A stretch of DNA of 64,000 nucleotides. Origin: an uncultured Lachnospiraceae bacterium (GTDB lineage: Bacteria; Bacillota; Clostridia; Lachnospirales; Lachnospiraceae). The position numbers and the translations under genes are program-made. Shown here one piece after another: positions 35,533-44,869 of this stretch (position 1 is its first letter; every line of letters begins with the position of its first letter). The stretch covers positions 1 through 64,000 of the forward strand of contig CAJULP010000095.1 of NCBI GenBank assembly GCA_910587295.1, in the 5' to 3' direction. Below the pieces are notes generated by a model. That model was not told the DNA's origin. It saw only the letters and a list, made by a program, of their open reading frames with translations, and made no database searches.

Positions 35533-37301
35533 CCCTCCCTAAAATCTTTCTGCCCCATCTGTAACTCATAGATCAGTCCATATTCCTGACAGCTCTCTAA
35601 CAGCTCCTTATGGGTTCCGTAACCGCTGCATTTCCCATCTTCCAACACTAAAATATGGTCTGCCCCCTGAATGGAGCTGATCCTCTGGGCAATGGTGATC
35701 GTGGTGGTATCTTGATAATACCTGTGGAGTTTTTTACGAAGCTCCGCATCGGTTTTATAGTCAAGGGCAGAGGATGCGTCATCCAGTACCAGGATCCGGG
35801 GCTTTGCCGCCAAAGCACGGGCGATCATGATCCTCTGCTTCTGCCCGCCGCTTAAATTGTTGCCCCGCACCGAAACTTTTGCATCCATGTTTCCCTCCTT
35901 TTCCCTGATAAACTTCTCTGCCTGGGCATGGCTTGCCGCTTCCATGATCCGCTCCCGGCCAATCCCTCTGAAAAAGTCTATATTTTCTTCCATGGAAGCC
36001 GCCATCAGGTAATCATTCTGGAATACCACCCCGAACATTTGTCTGAGTTCCGGATAAGGGATGGTATCTATGCGCCTGCCATTGATCCATATGCTGCCTT
36101 CATCCACATCATAAAACCGAAAGAGAAGGTTCACGATCGTACTTTTCCCACTTCCCGTAGCTCCGATGATCCCCAGGCTTTCCCCCTGCCTTAAAGCAAA
36201 ACTAATATGGGAGAGATGATTTCCCTTTTTATTATAGGAAAAAGTCACATCCCGAAATTCTATCACCGGCACATTTTCATTGTTCCCGGTTTGAGGAGCA
36301 TCCGCCGCAGATAAAGGTATCTCCTTCCCAGCTTTTTCTGCCGGAACAACCAGCATCTGTTCCGGCGCATCCAGTACCTCAAAAATACGATCCAAGGATG
36401 CCAGCCCCTTAGAACACATCACGAATATTTTCGTGATCCCAAGCATTGCATTTAAGATTATGGTAAAGTAGCTTAAAAAGGCAATGATCGCCCCGGGACC
36501 CGTTTCCCCTTTCTGCACCAGATAAGCGCCGGTAATGATCACCGCCGTAAGACCTAAGTTCAGCACCAGCGTGGTGGCAGGGCTGCTAAAGGCCGAAATC
36601 CTCCCTGCTTTCTGTTCGATTTCCGCCAGATTTTCGTTTACCCCGTCGTAACGTTTTCTTTCGTAATCCGTCCTTGACAGAGCCCGGATCACCCGCACGC
36701 CGGTAATATTTTCCTGCAACACCCGAACCATCTCATCCAGTACATTTTGCTGTCTGCCATAAACGGGAATACTCTTCTTAGTGACTGCCCAAACGATCAA
36801 AATAATAAATGGCAGAGCCGTCACCAAAACCAGTGTCAATTTCGGTTCCATGGTCATAGTGATCAGGATACCGCCAATCAAAAGGATCGGCCCCCGTACC
36901 CCTAACCGCTGCATCCTTGCCAGCATTCGATTCACATTGTACGTATCGGAAGTAAGCCTTGATACCGCAGAGGACACTGTAAAGTCATCCATCTGCCTTG
37001 CAGACAAATATGTGACTTTTGAAAACAGGTCATGCCGGAGCTTTTTGGTCATCCCTCCGGCGGAGACCTCCGCCATACGATTGGCCGTAACATTAGTGGT
37101 CACGGACAATACCGCACAGACCAGCATCACGCCGCCCCATAAAAAAATCAGCCGCACTTCCCCGACAGGTACAATGTCATCTATGATTTTTGCCAGCAGG
37201 GAAGGGATTAAAAGATCCATCATTGCCGCCGCAAACTTCAAAAACAGTGTCAGCAGCATATATGCCCTGTAAGGTTTTATGTATTTTAAGATCCCTCTCA
37301 T
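35529..37301 (-). CDS. ABC transporter subunit, membrane plus ATPase (heterodimeric exporter type, degenerate site)
   Basis: 590 residues, partner of the next gene. The six-helix membrane domain begins MRGILKYIKPYRAYML. The ATPase domain has Walker A GATGSGKS, signature LSGGQKQR, and Walker B ILVLDDASSALD, where Asp replaces the catalytic Glu. One weak site of this kind per heterodimer is usual. The protein family exports drugs, peptides or lipids, and its place in a pectin-sugar operon is unexpected. It starts 27 bases after the DUF5605 glycosidase gene. Confidence 0.87.
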   Translation of the reverse strand: MRGILKYIKPYRAYMLLTLFLKFAAAMMDLLIPSLLAKIIDDIVPVGEVRLIFLWGGVMLVCAVLSVTTNVTANRMAEVSAGGMTKKLRHDLFSKVTYLSARQMDDFTVSSAVSRLTSDTYNVNRMLARMQRLGVRGPILLIGGILITMTMEPKLTLVLVTALPFIILIVWAVTKKSIPVYGRQQNVLDEMVRVLQENITGVRVIRALSRTDYERKRYDGVNENLAEIEQKAGRISAFSSPATTLVLNLGLTAVIITGAYLVQKGETGPGAIIAFLSYFTIILNAMLGITKIFVMCSKGLASLDRIFEVLDAPEQMLVVPAEKAGKEIPLSAADAPQTGNNENVPVIEFRDVTFSYNKKGNHLSHISFALRQGESLGIIGATGSGKSTIVNLLFRFYDVDEGSIWINGRRIDTIPYPELRQMFGVVFQNDYLMAASMEENIDFFRGIGRERIMEAASHAQAEKFIREKEGNMDAKVSVRGNNLSGGQKQRIMIARALAAKPRILVLDDASSALDYKTDAELRKKLHRYYQDTTTITIAQRISSIQGADHILVLEDGKCSGYGTHKELLESCQEYGLIYELQMGQKDFREG

Positions 37302-37328
37302 ATTTCCCTGATCTCCGATACTTTCTGC

Positions 37329-38879
37329 CTATTTGTTACTGCCCGTCTTTACCGCAAGAATTGCCATATCTTCTTTCCCCGGCAGTTCGATCTCCACCCT
37401 GCCTCTGACATTTTCCTTCACGGTCTTTCTTTTCATTTCCCATGTATCGATCACTTCAATGCGGTAATCCCCTTCATCCGGAAGTTTTAATGCGGTGATA
37501 ACGGCGCACTGCCGTTCCATAAATTTGAGGTATGCTTCTTTGCCGCAGTGCCCCAGCGCTGCCCGCTCTTTTGACAAAAAGGAACGGATCCTGTCCTTAG
37601 AAAGATTTAACATTGCCATGGCAAAAAAGTTCTGCCGCATCTCCGGCGGCGCCCCGTTTTCCTTCATGGAAAGGAGCTGCCCTGCTGTCATCTTCCCGAT
37701 CCCTTCCCCTAAAAACTCTAACGGTCCGGGCAGCTCATCCACAATCTCCTTAAGGAAGGCAATGCGGGCAGGACTTTCCCCTTTCAGAGTGCCGCCCTTT
37801 GCCCACCAAAGTACTTCATCCTCACTGTAAAAAGTCTCCCCATGGGTGCAGTAGCCACCGCAGCATACCGCCGTCCAGAACCGCCGCACCATTTCCTTTG
37901 CCGAAATATTCCCCCAGCTATGGATAATATTTCCCTCATAGCGGCATTCGTCAAAAACAACAGGCTTCCCGTACCGCTCCTGTAACTCCGGCACTTCATT
38001 AACATTGGTATCCTGAATGCAGCAGTGAGTGATCTCCTTTTGGCTAAAATCCCAGTACGCCATGCAATTATGGTTGCTGAGACAATGGCCGTAAGGGTCA
38101 TGCGCCGCCACAAACCTGCCGAAATCTTCCCAGTCTTCCCACTTATAATCCGGCATCAGGTCATACTCATTTGCCAGTGACCACCAGAGATTGGGCATGG
38201 ACGAAAGCCGTCTCAACAAATAATCCAGATAAACGAAACTATCCTCTTTGCCCAGTCCGGCAAATCCCCATCGGTCGTAAGGATGGAATAAGATCAAATC
38301 CCCCTCTATCCCCATGTCGGAAAGTTCTTTGATCCGCCTCTCCAGGGCATCCCAATAAGCAGGAACCGGCTTATGAACCTCCCATTTCCCATCTGTCTGT
38401 TCAAAAGGATAAAACTCCGGGTCATTATGGTTAAAATCATAATGTTTGGGGAACACACAAAACCGCACCTTGTTAAAAGGCGCTGTCTTTAATGTTTCCA
38501 TGGTGGTGTCTATCAATTCCTTTTCCTGATGGACCAGCGCATAAATGGTGGTGCCGAAGGGACGGTACCATTTGCCGTCCTCATACCGGAAATGCAGGCC
38601 CGAAACCCGGACGATTCCTTTACCGTTTCCATCATCAGCATCCGCCGCTTCACATACCTCCCTTCCTTCCCCGGTAACGTTCCCGGTCACCTTCCACTCA
38701 TACTCTCCGGCCTCAGACGGATAAAACCGTACCTTGTAGACACCGTTCCCGGCATAAAATCCGTCCACGGTTTTCGTCTCTTTTCCACAGGTAAACCGCC
38801 CTTTCAAATCCACCTGCGCATGAGAACCTTCCGGTTCCTCCCCTAGAAAGGTCAATTCAAATGTTTCATATTGTCTCAT
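37329..38879 (-). CDS. DUF5060/DUF5605 family glycosidase-like protein
   Basis: A 516-residue protein with an N-terminal DUF5060 beta-sandwich (residues about 1-80, YETFELTFLG, VRFYPSEAGEYEWKVTG). The TIM barrel is of the DUF4038/GH140-like kind (FRPFGTT-like WYRPFGTTIYALVHQ, then FNKVRFCVFPKHYDFNH). Likely acid/base and nucleophile are the Glu in WWSLANEYDL and in PVVFDECRYEG. The C-terminal beta domain is DUF5605. Relatives act on plant polysaccharide side chains; the precise bond is unknown. No signal peptide is present. It lies 21 bases after the GH78 gene in the uxaA operon, which supports a role on rhamnogalacturonan-type oligomers. Confidence 0.8.
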   Translation of the reverse strand: MRQYETFELTFLGEEPEGSHAQVDLKGRFTCGKETKTVDGFYAGNGVYKVRFYPSEAGEYEWKVTGNVTGEGREVCEAADADDGNGKGIVRVSGLHFRYEDGKWYRPFGTTIYALVHQEKELIDTTMETLKTAPFNKVRFCVFPKHYDFNHNDPEFYPFEQTDGKWEVHKPVPAYWDALERRIKELSDMGIEGDLILFHPYDRWGFAGLGKEDSFVYLDYLLRRLSSMPNLWWSLANEYDLMPDYKWEDWEDFGRFVAAHDPYGHCLSNHNCMAYWDFSQKEITHCCIQDTNVNEVPELQERYGKPVVFDECRYEGNIIHSWGNISAKEMVRRFWTAVCCGGYCTHGETFYSEDEVLWWAKGGTLKGESPARIAFLKEIVDELPGPLEFLGEGIGKMTAGQLLSMKENGAPPEMRQNFFAMAMLNLSKDRIRSFLSKERAALGHCGKEAYLKFMERQCAVITALKLPDEGDYRIEVIDTWEMKRKTVKENVRGRVEIELPGKEDMAILAVKTGSNK

Positions 38880-38900
38880 ATCCTTCTCCCATGCCTGTAT

Positions 38901-41543
38901 TTATGATGCCGCATTCAAAGGTTCACTGGTCTCATAACAGATCCGATATGTTCCCGGGCACAGTATACATAACCCATCTTCCACCCTGGCAAACATAGGG
39001 TTATCCTTCCTTGCAAAAATTTCTTCTTTTGCCCAGGGAAGCTTTAAAGAAGCGCTGCACCCAAAAGGCACGGTCACGGACAATTCCACATGGCTCGGGT
39101 CTGTCATCTTCCATGCGCTCCTATAAAGGCCTGCGGGAGAATCATACTCCGCCTCCACACTTTGCAGTTCCCAGTTTAATTCAGGTACAAACGCCACTTT
39201 GGTAAAGCCCGGCGCCTGATCCACAGGATTGATACCTGCCGCATGCCGGAACATCCATTCCAAGACAGATCCGTAAGCATAGTGGTTCATACTGTTCATG
39301 CTGATGCCGGAGATCGTTCCATCGGCTAAGAGGCTGTTCCATCTCTCCCATACGGTGGTGGCTCCCAGCTTCACCTCATAAAGCCACCCCGGATATTCCT
39401 CATTTAAAAGCAGCTCAAAAGCCAGTTTTCCAAAGCCGTTTTCAGAAAGCACGTTCCCCAAAAGCGGCGTTCCCACAAAGCCCGTTTTCAATTTATGCCC
39501 GCTAAGCTCAAAAAGTTTTGAAAGCTGCTCTTTGGTCAATTCCACATGATCCGACAGGTGATATTTCAGGGTAAGCAAAAGGGCTGTCTGGGTCTTGATG
39601 CAGCATCGCCCGGTAACGCTGTAATACTCATTTCTAACAATACGGAACTGTTCTTTGGAAAGACGGCCATATTTTTCCGCCTCTTCTCCTCTTCCCAAAA
39701 CCTTTGCCGCTTTTGCCACAATATCTGCGCTCACCGCATAATAAACGTTGGCAATAAATTCTTCATCCGTAGCGCCAAAAGTCTGCTCCACACCGCCTGC
39801 CGGGTTATCCAGAGCAAGCCAGTCTCCATAATGAAAATGACGCCGCCATCCGTGATCCTCCCCGTCCAGCTTGGTGATATAGTCCACCCAGGAACTCATG
39901 CTCTCAAACTGATCTTCTAAAATGCTCTTATCTCCATAAAAAAGATACAAATTCCAGGGGATGATACAGGACGCATCTCCCCACACGCAGGCACACCCTT
40001 CCACGCCAAAAGAAGGAACCACATCCGGCACTTTCCCTTCCCTGACCCGCTGTTCCAACGCCATATCATACAGATACTTCGCATAGAAAGCATAAGTGTC
40101 TTTCAGATAGGTAGCCGTAGGGGAGAATACCTGTGCATCCCCTGTCCATCCCATCCTCTCATCCCTTTGAGGGCAGTCCGTAGGAACATCCACAAAATTA
40201 CCCTGAAGCCCCCACTTCACGTTTTCCACCAGCCGGTTCACCAGCCCGTGGCCTGTACGCAGCATCCCCTTTGCTTCAATATCGCTGTAGTAAGCCAATC
40301 CGGTAAAGTCTTCCGGCTGAAATCTGCTTATCCCTTCCACCTTCACATAGCGGTAACCAAAAAAGGTAAAGTGGGGTGTGATCACCTGCTCCCCGCCGGC
40401 GCTGGTATAAAAATACTCGGACTTGGCACTCCTTAGATTTTCATTATAAAAATTGCCCTGCTGCAGAATTTCACCGGTCTGGATATGGATCCTCGTTCCT
40501 TTTGGTTCATGGATCTTAAGGGCAAATATCCCGGTAAACTCCTGACCCATGTCAAGCACCAGCTCCCCGGCAGGGGTATGGATCACCTGTTTGGGAAGAA
40601 ACGTCTCATGTACGCGGACAGGAAGACTCATCCGATCTGTCAGCTTCCCTAAAGGCGCATCACAAAATAACGCTTTCGTAAGGGGAAGCTGCTCTAACGT
40701 CTCATCCACCCACTCCCCGTCATACAGATTGGAAAATGTGATATTGCTGCGCCCCACGTTCCAGCTCTCGTCCGTTCCAATGACTTCTTCCCTTCCATCC
40801 GTATAAGTAATGTGAAGTTCCGCAATCAGTTTCCACCAGTCACCATAAAAGCCAACATCTTCCTTAGACGCAAAGCCAAACCGTGACTTATACCAGCCAT
40901 TGCCAAGCAGTACATAAAGCTTCCCCATCTCCTGCAGCGTTTCCGTCACGTCAAAAGTCTGATACTGTACCCATTCTTTGTAGTCATTGCAGTAAGGCGT
41001 TAAATACTCCTGCACGACCCGGCACATAGAGCCATCCCCTTTCCGGTAATAAGCCTCATACAGCCCAAGCCCACAGATATAAAGCCTTGCCTTTTCCACT
41101 TTCCCTGAAGGGATGATTTCCTTTTCAAAATACGGATGACGTCTATTCGTCTCCACGCCTTTCTCCCTATCCGAAGCAAGGAGTTCCACATCCCGGCAGG
41201 TGATCCATTTCCCTTCCCAGGCCTCTTCTCGTTTCCCGGTCTCAAACCACTGCACCTGTCCTGTCTCTTCCTCCCCGGCATCCGTCCGCACCGTCACCGT
41301 CCAATAATAGCGGGTGCGGGGCTGCAATGTGATCTTTGCCTGGTACCCCAGCGGACTCATTTCTCCGTCAAAACCGGAATCAAACAGGATCTTCTCCATA
41401 TTTTTATCCAATGCCACAAGGATTCTGGCGCTTTCCTGCCTAACTCCCTTTGCATCCGCCACTTTCCATGAAAACACAGTCCTCTCCATGCGGAATCCCA
41501 GTGGATTTTGCAGATGGTTTATCTTTAAATCATATAGTCTCAT
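38901..41543 (-). CDS. GH78 alpha-L-rhamnosidase
   Basis: An 880-residue intracellular GH78 enzyme. The N-terminal beta domains (RLYDLKINHLQNPLGF, PLGYQAKITLQPRTRYYWTV) lead to the (alpha/alpha)6 barrel with FVDVPTDCPQRDERMGWTGDAQVF, the acidic catalytic-site segment of the family. The Glu in TVWERWNSLLADG is the conserved general base region. The C-terminal part is MNHYAYGSVLEWMFRHAAGI. It removes terminal rhamnose, for example from rhamnogalacturonan I fragments. The start MRLYDLK is preceded by AGGAAGGAGAAGAGC; the earlier frame start at 41603 is too near uxaB and has no site. Confidence 0.9.
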   Translation of the reverse strand: MRLYDLKINHLQNPLGFRMERTVFSWKVADAKGVRQESARILVALDKNMEKILFDSGFDGEMSPLGYQAKITLQPRTRYYWTVTVRTDAGEEETGQVQWFETGKREEAWEGKWITCRDVELLASDREKGVETNRRHPYFEKEIIPSGKVEKARLYICGLGLYEAYYRKGDGSMCRVVQEYLTPYCNDYKEWVQYQTFDVTETLQEMGKLYVLLGNGWYKSRFGFASKEDVGFYGDWWKLIAELHITYTDGREEVIGTDESWNVGRSNITFSNLYDGEWVDETLEQLPLTKALFCDAPLGKLTDRMSLPVRVHETFLPKQVIHTPAGELVLDMGQEFTGIFALKIHEPKGTRIHIQTGEILQQGNFYNENLRSAKSEYFYTSAGGEQVITPHFTFFGYRYVKVEGISRFQPEDFTGLAYYSDIEAKGMLRTGHGLVNRLVENVKWGLQGNFVDVPTDCPQRDERMGWTGDAQVFSPTATYLKDTYAFYAKYLYDMALEQRVREGKVPDVVPSFGVEGCACVWGDASCIIPWNLYLFYGDKSILEDQFESMSSWVDYITKLDGEDHGWRRHFHYGDWLALDNPAGGVEQTFGATDEEFIANVYYAVSADIVAKAAKVLGRGEEAEKYGRLSKEQFRIVRNEYYSVTGRCCIKTQTALLLTLKYHLSDHVELTKEQLSKLFELSGHKLKTGFVGTPLLGNVLSENGFGKLAFELLLNEEYPGWLYEVKLGATTVWERWNSLLADGTISGISMNSMNHYAYGSVLEWMFRHAAGINPVDQAPGFTKVAFVPELNWELQSVEAEYDSPAGLYRSAWKMTDPSHVELSVTVPFGCSASLKLPWAKEEIFARKDNPMFARVEDGLCILCPGTYRICYETSEPLNAAS

Positions 41544-41624
41544 GCTCTTCTCCTTCCTGATATGCATTTTGCGATACACATATTGTAAAGGATTTCCTGC
41601 CATTCAACAAGTTCAGATTCAACC

Positions 41625-43115
41625 TTAAAGGCATTGTTTCATCAGCTCATAAGCGCCCTTTTCCTCTATCAGCTCCAAATCCGCAGCAACTTTTTCGGTA
41701 AGCCCTTCATATACCGTAAGGTCCTCTCCCCAGAACCCTCTATTCCCGAGAACTGCCCGGGCGATGGTTGGCGCATCGTCATCCCGATGAGCATGATAAA
41801 ACTCCAAAATCTCCCTGTCATCCTTAATGGCATATTCTTCCCCATTCCTTACACCTGCGAATCCATCTTCATCAAGGCGCACCCCCCGGTAAAAAGCAAT
41901 ATAAAATGCTAAAGACGCCGTGATACACTCAGGCAGCTTCCCAAATTTGTCCACATAGCCCTTAAAGGAGGGCATGACCCTTGCCTTCCATTTGGAAGTA
42001 GAATTTAAGGAGATTGCAAGCAGGGCATGATCAATAAACGGATTGTTAAAACGATCCGTTACCGCTTTGGCAAAATCTTTAAGATCCTGTTCCGGCAAAG
42101 TCAGCGTGGGGATGATTTCCTCATAAATGGTCCGTTCCATGAATCCCCGGATCACATCATCCCCCATACAGTTCCTGACAATATCCTGCCCGGCAAGATA
42201 TGCGCCAAGCACCATGGACGTATGAGCGCCGTTTAAAATACGCACTTTACGCTGTTTATAAGGCTTATGGTCATTTGTGATCAAGACCGGAAGTCCGGCT
42301 TTTTCAAAAGGCAGTTCCGCTTTCAGGCTCTCCGGCCCTTCAATCACCCAAAAGCCAAACACTTCCCCGGTGTCGATCACATTATCCTCATACCCCAGTT
42401 CTTCACAGATTGCCGCTGCTTCCTTGGCTGGATAGCCGGTAACAATACGGTCCACCAGCGTGGAACAGAAAATATTTTCTTCTTCCACCCACCTAATAAA
42501 ATCCTCTCCCAATTTCCACTGCTTTGCATATTGGAGAACACATTTTTCAAGTTCTTTCCCGTTATCATCAATCAGCTCACAAGACAAGATAACGAACCCC
42601 TTGCCTTTTTCCTGCCCGAAGTTTATATACCTCTCATACATAAACCGTGTCAGCTTTCCCGGGTAGCTGGACGCCGGCCGATCGTCAAACTGGCAGGACG
42701 GATCGTATGTGATCCCCGCTTCCGTGGTATTGCAGGCAAGGAAACGGAGATCCGGGTTTTTGGCACATTCCATATAAACCTCATATTCACTATAAGGGTT
42801 TAAGCAACGGCTGACACTGGATATCACCCTCTTGTCATTTACCTTCTGTCCATTTTCATTTCCCCGCAAAAATAAAGTATAAAGCCCCTCCTGCTCATTG
42901 ATGAACCGGCGGATCCGCTCTCCCCCTTCAATGGGCTGCACCAGCACCACCTTGGAATGAAAACCGGCCTTTTCATTCATCATGTCAATAAAATAATCCA
43001 CAAAAGCGCGAAGGAAATTTCCTTCCCCGAACTGCAATACCCGTTCCGGGGCTTCCTTTAACAGATAACCATCATAATTTAACTCTTCCAATGTCTGATA
43101 AGATAATTTTTTCAT
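41625..43115 (-). CDS. uxaB: Tagaturonate reductase (altronate oxidoreductase)
   Basis: A 496-residue mannitol-dehydrogenase-family enzyme that reduces D-tagaturonate to D-altronate with NADH. The start of the fold is RVLQFGEGNFLRAFVDYFIDMMNEKAGF and the catalytic motif is LITNDHKPYKQRKVRILNGAHT (Lys and Asn-Gly-x-His). C-terminal helices are complete. The start at 43115 (MKKLSYQTLEEL) follows AGAAAGGAAATAAGATTT. It lies 16 bases after uxaA and under the LacI-type operator at 44664. It is the second step of galacturonate breakdown after UxaC. Confidence 0.92.
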   Translation of the reverse strand: MKKLSYQTLEELNYDGYLLKEAPERVLQFGEGNFLRAFVDYFIDMMNEKAGFHSKVVLVQPIEGGERIRRFINEQEGLYTLFLRGNENGQKVNDKRVISSVSRCLNPYSEYEVYMECAKNPDLRFLACNTTEAGITYDPSCQFDDRPASSYPGKLTRFMYERYINFGQEKGKGFVILSCELIDDNGKELEKCVLQYAKQWKLGEDFIRWVEEENIFCSTLVDRIVTGYPAKEAAAICEELGYEDNVIDTGEVFGFWVIEGPESLKAELPFEKAGLPVLITNDHKPYKQRKVRILNGAHTSMVLGAYLAGQDIVRNCMGDDVIRGFMERTIYEEIIPTLTLPEQDLKDFAKAVTDRFNNPFIDHALLAISLNSTSKWKARVMPSFKGYVDKFGKLPECITASLAFYIAFYRGVRLDEDGFAGVRNGEEYAIKDDREILEFYHAHRDDDAPTIARAVLGNRGFWGEDLTVYEGLTEKVAADLELIEEKGAYELMKQCL

Positions 43116-43131
43116 AAATCTTATTTCCTTT

Positions 43132-44619
43132 CTATAGTGTAACACCCTGTTTAAAAATCGCCATATCGTGAAAGCCTGCTTCTTCTGACTTCACCTTTTT
43201 TCCTGAAGCTGCCAAAAGCACATACCGGAAAAGTTCTTCTCCCAATTCTATTACGGATTTTCCTTCCGCAATCACACCACAGTCAAAATCAATCCAATTT
43301 CTCTTATGATCATAAAGAGAAGAATTGCTGGAAATCTTTACCGTAGGTACGGGTGAAGCAAAAGGAGTTCCCCTCCCTGTGGTAAACAACACCATATGTG
43401 CGCCGGATGCCGCCAAAGCGGTGGATGCCACCAGATCATTCCCCGGTGCGCTTAAAAGATGAAGGCCTTTCCCTTTTGCTTTTTCCCCATACGCCAAAAC
43501 CCCTCTCACCGGTGCGGAACCAGATTTTTGAGTACATCCCAGAGATTTATCTTCCAGCGTGGAAATCCCGCCCTTCTTATTTCCCGGGGAAGGATTTTCA
43601 TAGATTGTCTGGTCATGGCTTTTAAAGTAATTTTTAAAATCGTTGATCAGGGCAACTGTCTTTTCAAATAATGCTTCGTTTTCACATCGGTTCATCAAAA
43701 GCGTCTCCGCCCCGAACATCTCCGGCACTTCCGTAAGGATCGTGGTTCCTCCCTGGGCAGCCAATAAATCTGAAAATACCCCAACTGCAGGGTTTGCGGT
43801 AATCCCGGAAAGGCCATCGGAACCGCCGCACTTCATTCCGATGACAAGTTCACTACAGGGAATTGGCGTTCTCTTACATTGCGACGCATATGCGGCAAGC
43901 TCTTTTACTATTTCCAACCCGTCTTCTATCTCATCTTCCGCTTCCTGAGAGACCAGAAATTTTACCCTGTCCGGATCATAGTCTCCGATATATTCTTTCA
44001 GCACGTCAATGTTACTGTTTTCACACCCCAGCCCAAGCACCAGTACCCCTCCTGCATTGGGATGTCCGATCAAGTCTGCCAGGATTCTTCTGGTATTTTC
44101 CTGATCTTCCCCCATCTGGGAACAGCCATACGGATGAGGGAATGCGGCAATGGCATCCACCGAACCTGAAAGATATTTCTGAGCCTTTCTCTCGATTGCT
44201 GCCGCCACATTGTTTACACACCCCACGGTGGGAATGATCCAGATTTCATTGCGGATTCCCACTTTCCCGTTGCGCCGGCGAAACCCCTGAAAGAAATGAG
44301 TTTCCTTTGTCTGCGGCACAGCCTTTGATGCCGCCGGCTCATAAGTGTATTCCAGCAGCTCACCCAGTCCTGTCTTCATATTGTGGGTATGTACCCATCC
44401 GCCTTCCTTAATTCCGCATTTGGCAATCCCAATGGGGGCACCGTATTTAATCACCTGCTCCCCCTCATCAATATCTTGTACCGCAAACTTATGCCCCTGA
44501 GGAATATTTTCTTTTAAAGTAATTTCACGCCCATCCAGGGAAATGCTGCTTTTAACAGCCAATGGTTTTAATGCAACCGCAACTTTATCATCCGGATGGA
44601 TCTTAATAAAATCCTGCAC
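43132..44619 (-). CDS. uxaA: Altronate dehydratase
   Basis: A 495-residue enzyme that dehydrates D-altronate to 2-keto-3-deoxy-D-gluconate. The N-terminal SAF domain (residues 1-95) has KYGAPIGIAKCGIKEGGWVHTHN. The large domain has GFRRRNGKVGIRNEIWIIPTVGCVNN, PHPYGCSQMGED, GLGCENSN, MKCGGSDGLSG and FTTGRGTPFASPVPTVKISSN, the metal-binding and catalytic set of the family. The start is GTG at 44619 with AGGAGG ten bases before it. It is the first gene of a six-gene operon (uxaA, uxaB, GH78, DUF5605, two ABC subunits), with a LacI-type operator about 45 bases upstream. Confidence 0.92.
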   Translation of the reverse strand: MQDFIKIHPDDKVAVALKPLAVKSSISLDGREITLKENIPQGHKFAVQDIDEGEQVIKYGAPIGIAKCGIKEGGWVHTHNMKTGLGELLEYTYEPAASKAVPQTKETHFFQGFRRRNGKVGIRNEIWIIPTVGCVNNVAAAIERKAQKYLSGSVDAIAAFPHPYGCSQMGEDQENTRRILADLIGHPNAGGVLVLGLGCENSNIDVLKEYIGDYDPDRVKFLVSQEAEDEIEDGLEIVKELAAYASQCKRTPIPCSELVIGMKCGGSDGLSGITANPAVGVFSDLLAAQGGTTILTEVPEMFGAETLLMNRCENEALFEKTVALINDFKNYFKSHDQTIYENPSPGNKKGGISTLEDKSLGCTQKSGSAPVRGVLAYGEKAKGKGLHLLSAPGNDLVASTALAASGAHMVLFTTGRGTPFASPVPTVKISSNSSLYDHKRNWIDFDCGVIAEGKSVIELGEELFRYVLLAASGKKVKSEEAGFHDMAIFKQGVTL

Positions 44620-44663
44620 CTGCGCCAGTCCTCCTTCTACATCGTATCATCAGTTTTATGCTA

Positions 44664-44677
44664 TGTAAGTGCTTACA
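44664..44677. promoter_or_regulatory. LacI-type operator before uxaA
   Basis: TGTAAG, two bases, CTTACA, within a longer symmetric ATGTAAGT/GCTTACAT. The same core occurs before the divergent lacI-type gene at 44832-44845, so both arms of the locus should respond to one regulator. Confidence 0.8.
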
Positions 44678-44831
44678 TTTCAAGTGTATGACATCTTCCC
44701 ATCCTGGTCAATACCTATTTGCTTTTTCCTGTTCTTTCGTCATTTTTGCTAAATATCATCAAACAATATTGGCTATTTTTTATTGGACAAAAGATTGTAT
44801 TCCATTTCACAGATGATATAATAGAATATAT

Positions 44832-44845
44832 TGTAAGAGCTTACA
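44832..44845. promoter_or_regulatory. LacI-type operator before the lacI-uxaC unit
   Basis: TGTAAG, AG, CTTACA, 24 bases before the regulator's ATG and identical in both half-sites to 44664-44677. Between the two operators the gap of about 155 bases is AT-rich and holds both promoters; TATAATAGAATATA at 44816-44829 is a likely -10 for the rightward one. Confidence 0.8.
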
Positions 44846-44869
44846 CAAAAACAAAACGGAAGCAGGATC

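Noticed and set aside
42267..42803. 178-codon plus-strand frame inside uxaB
   Set aside because: Antisense of a well-supported enzyme gene; composition is that of a shadow frame.
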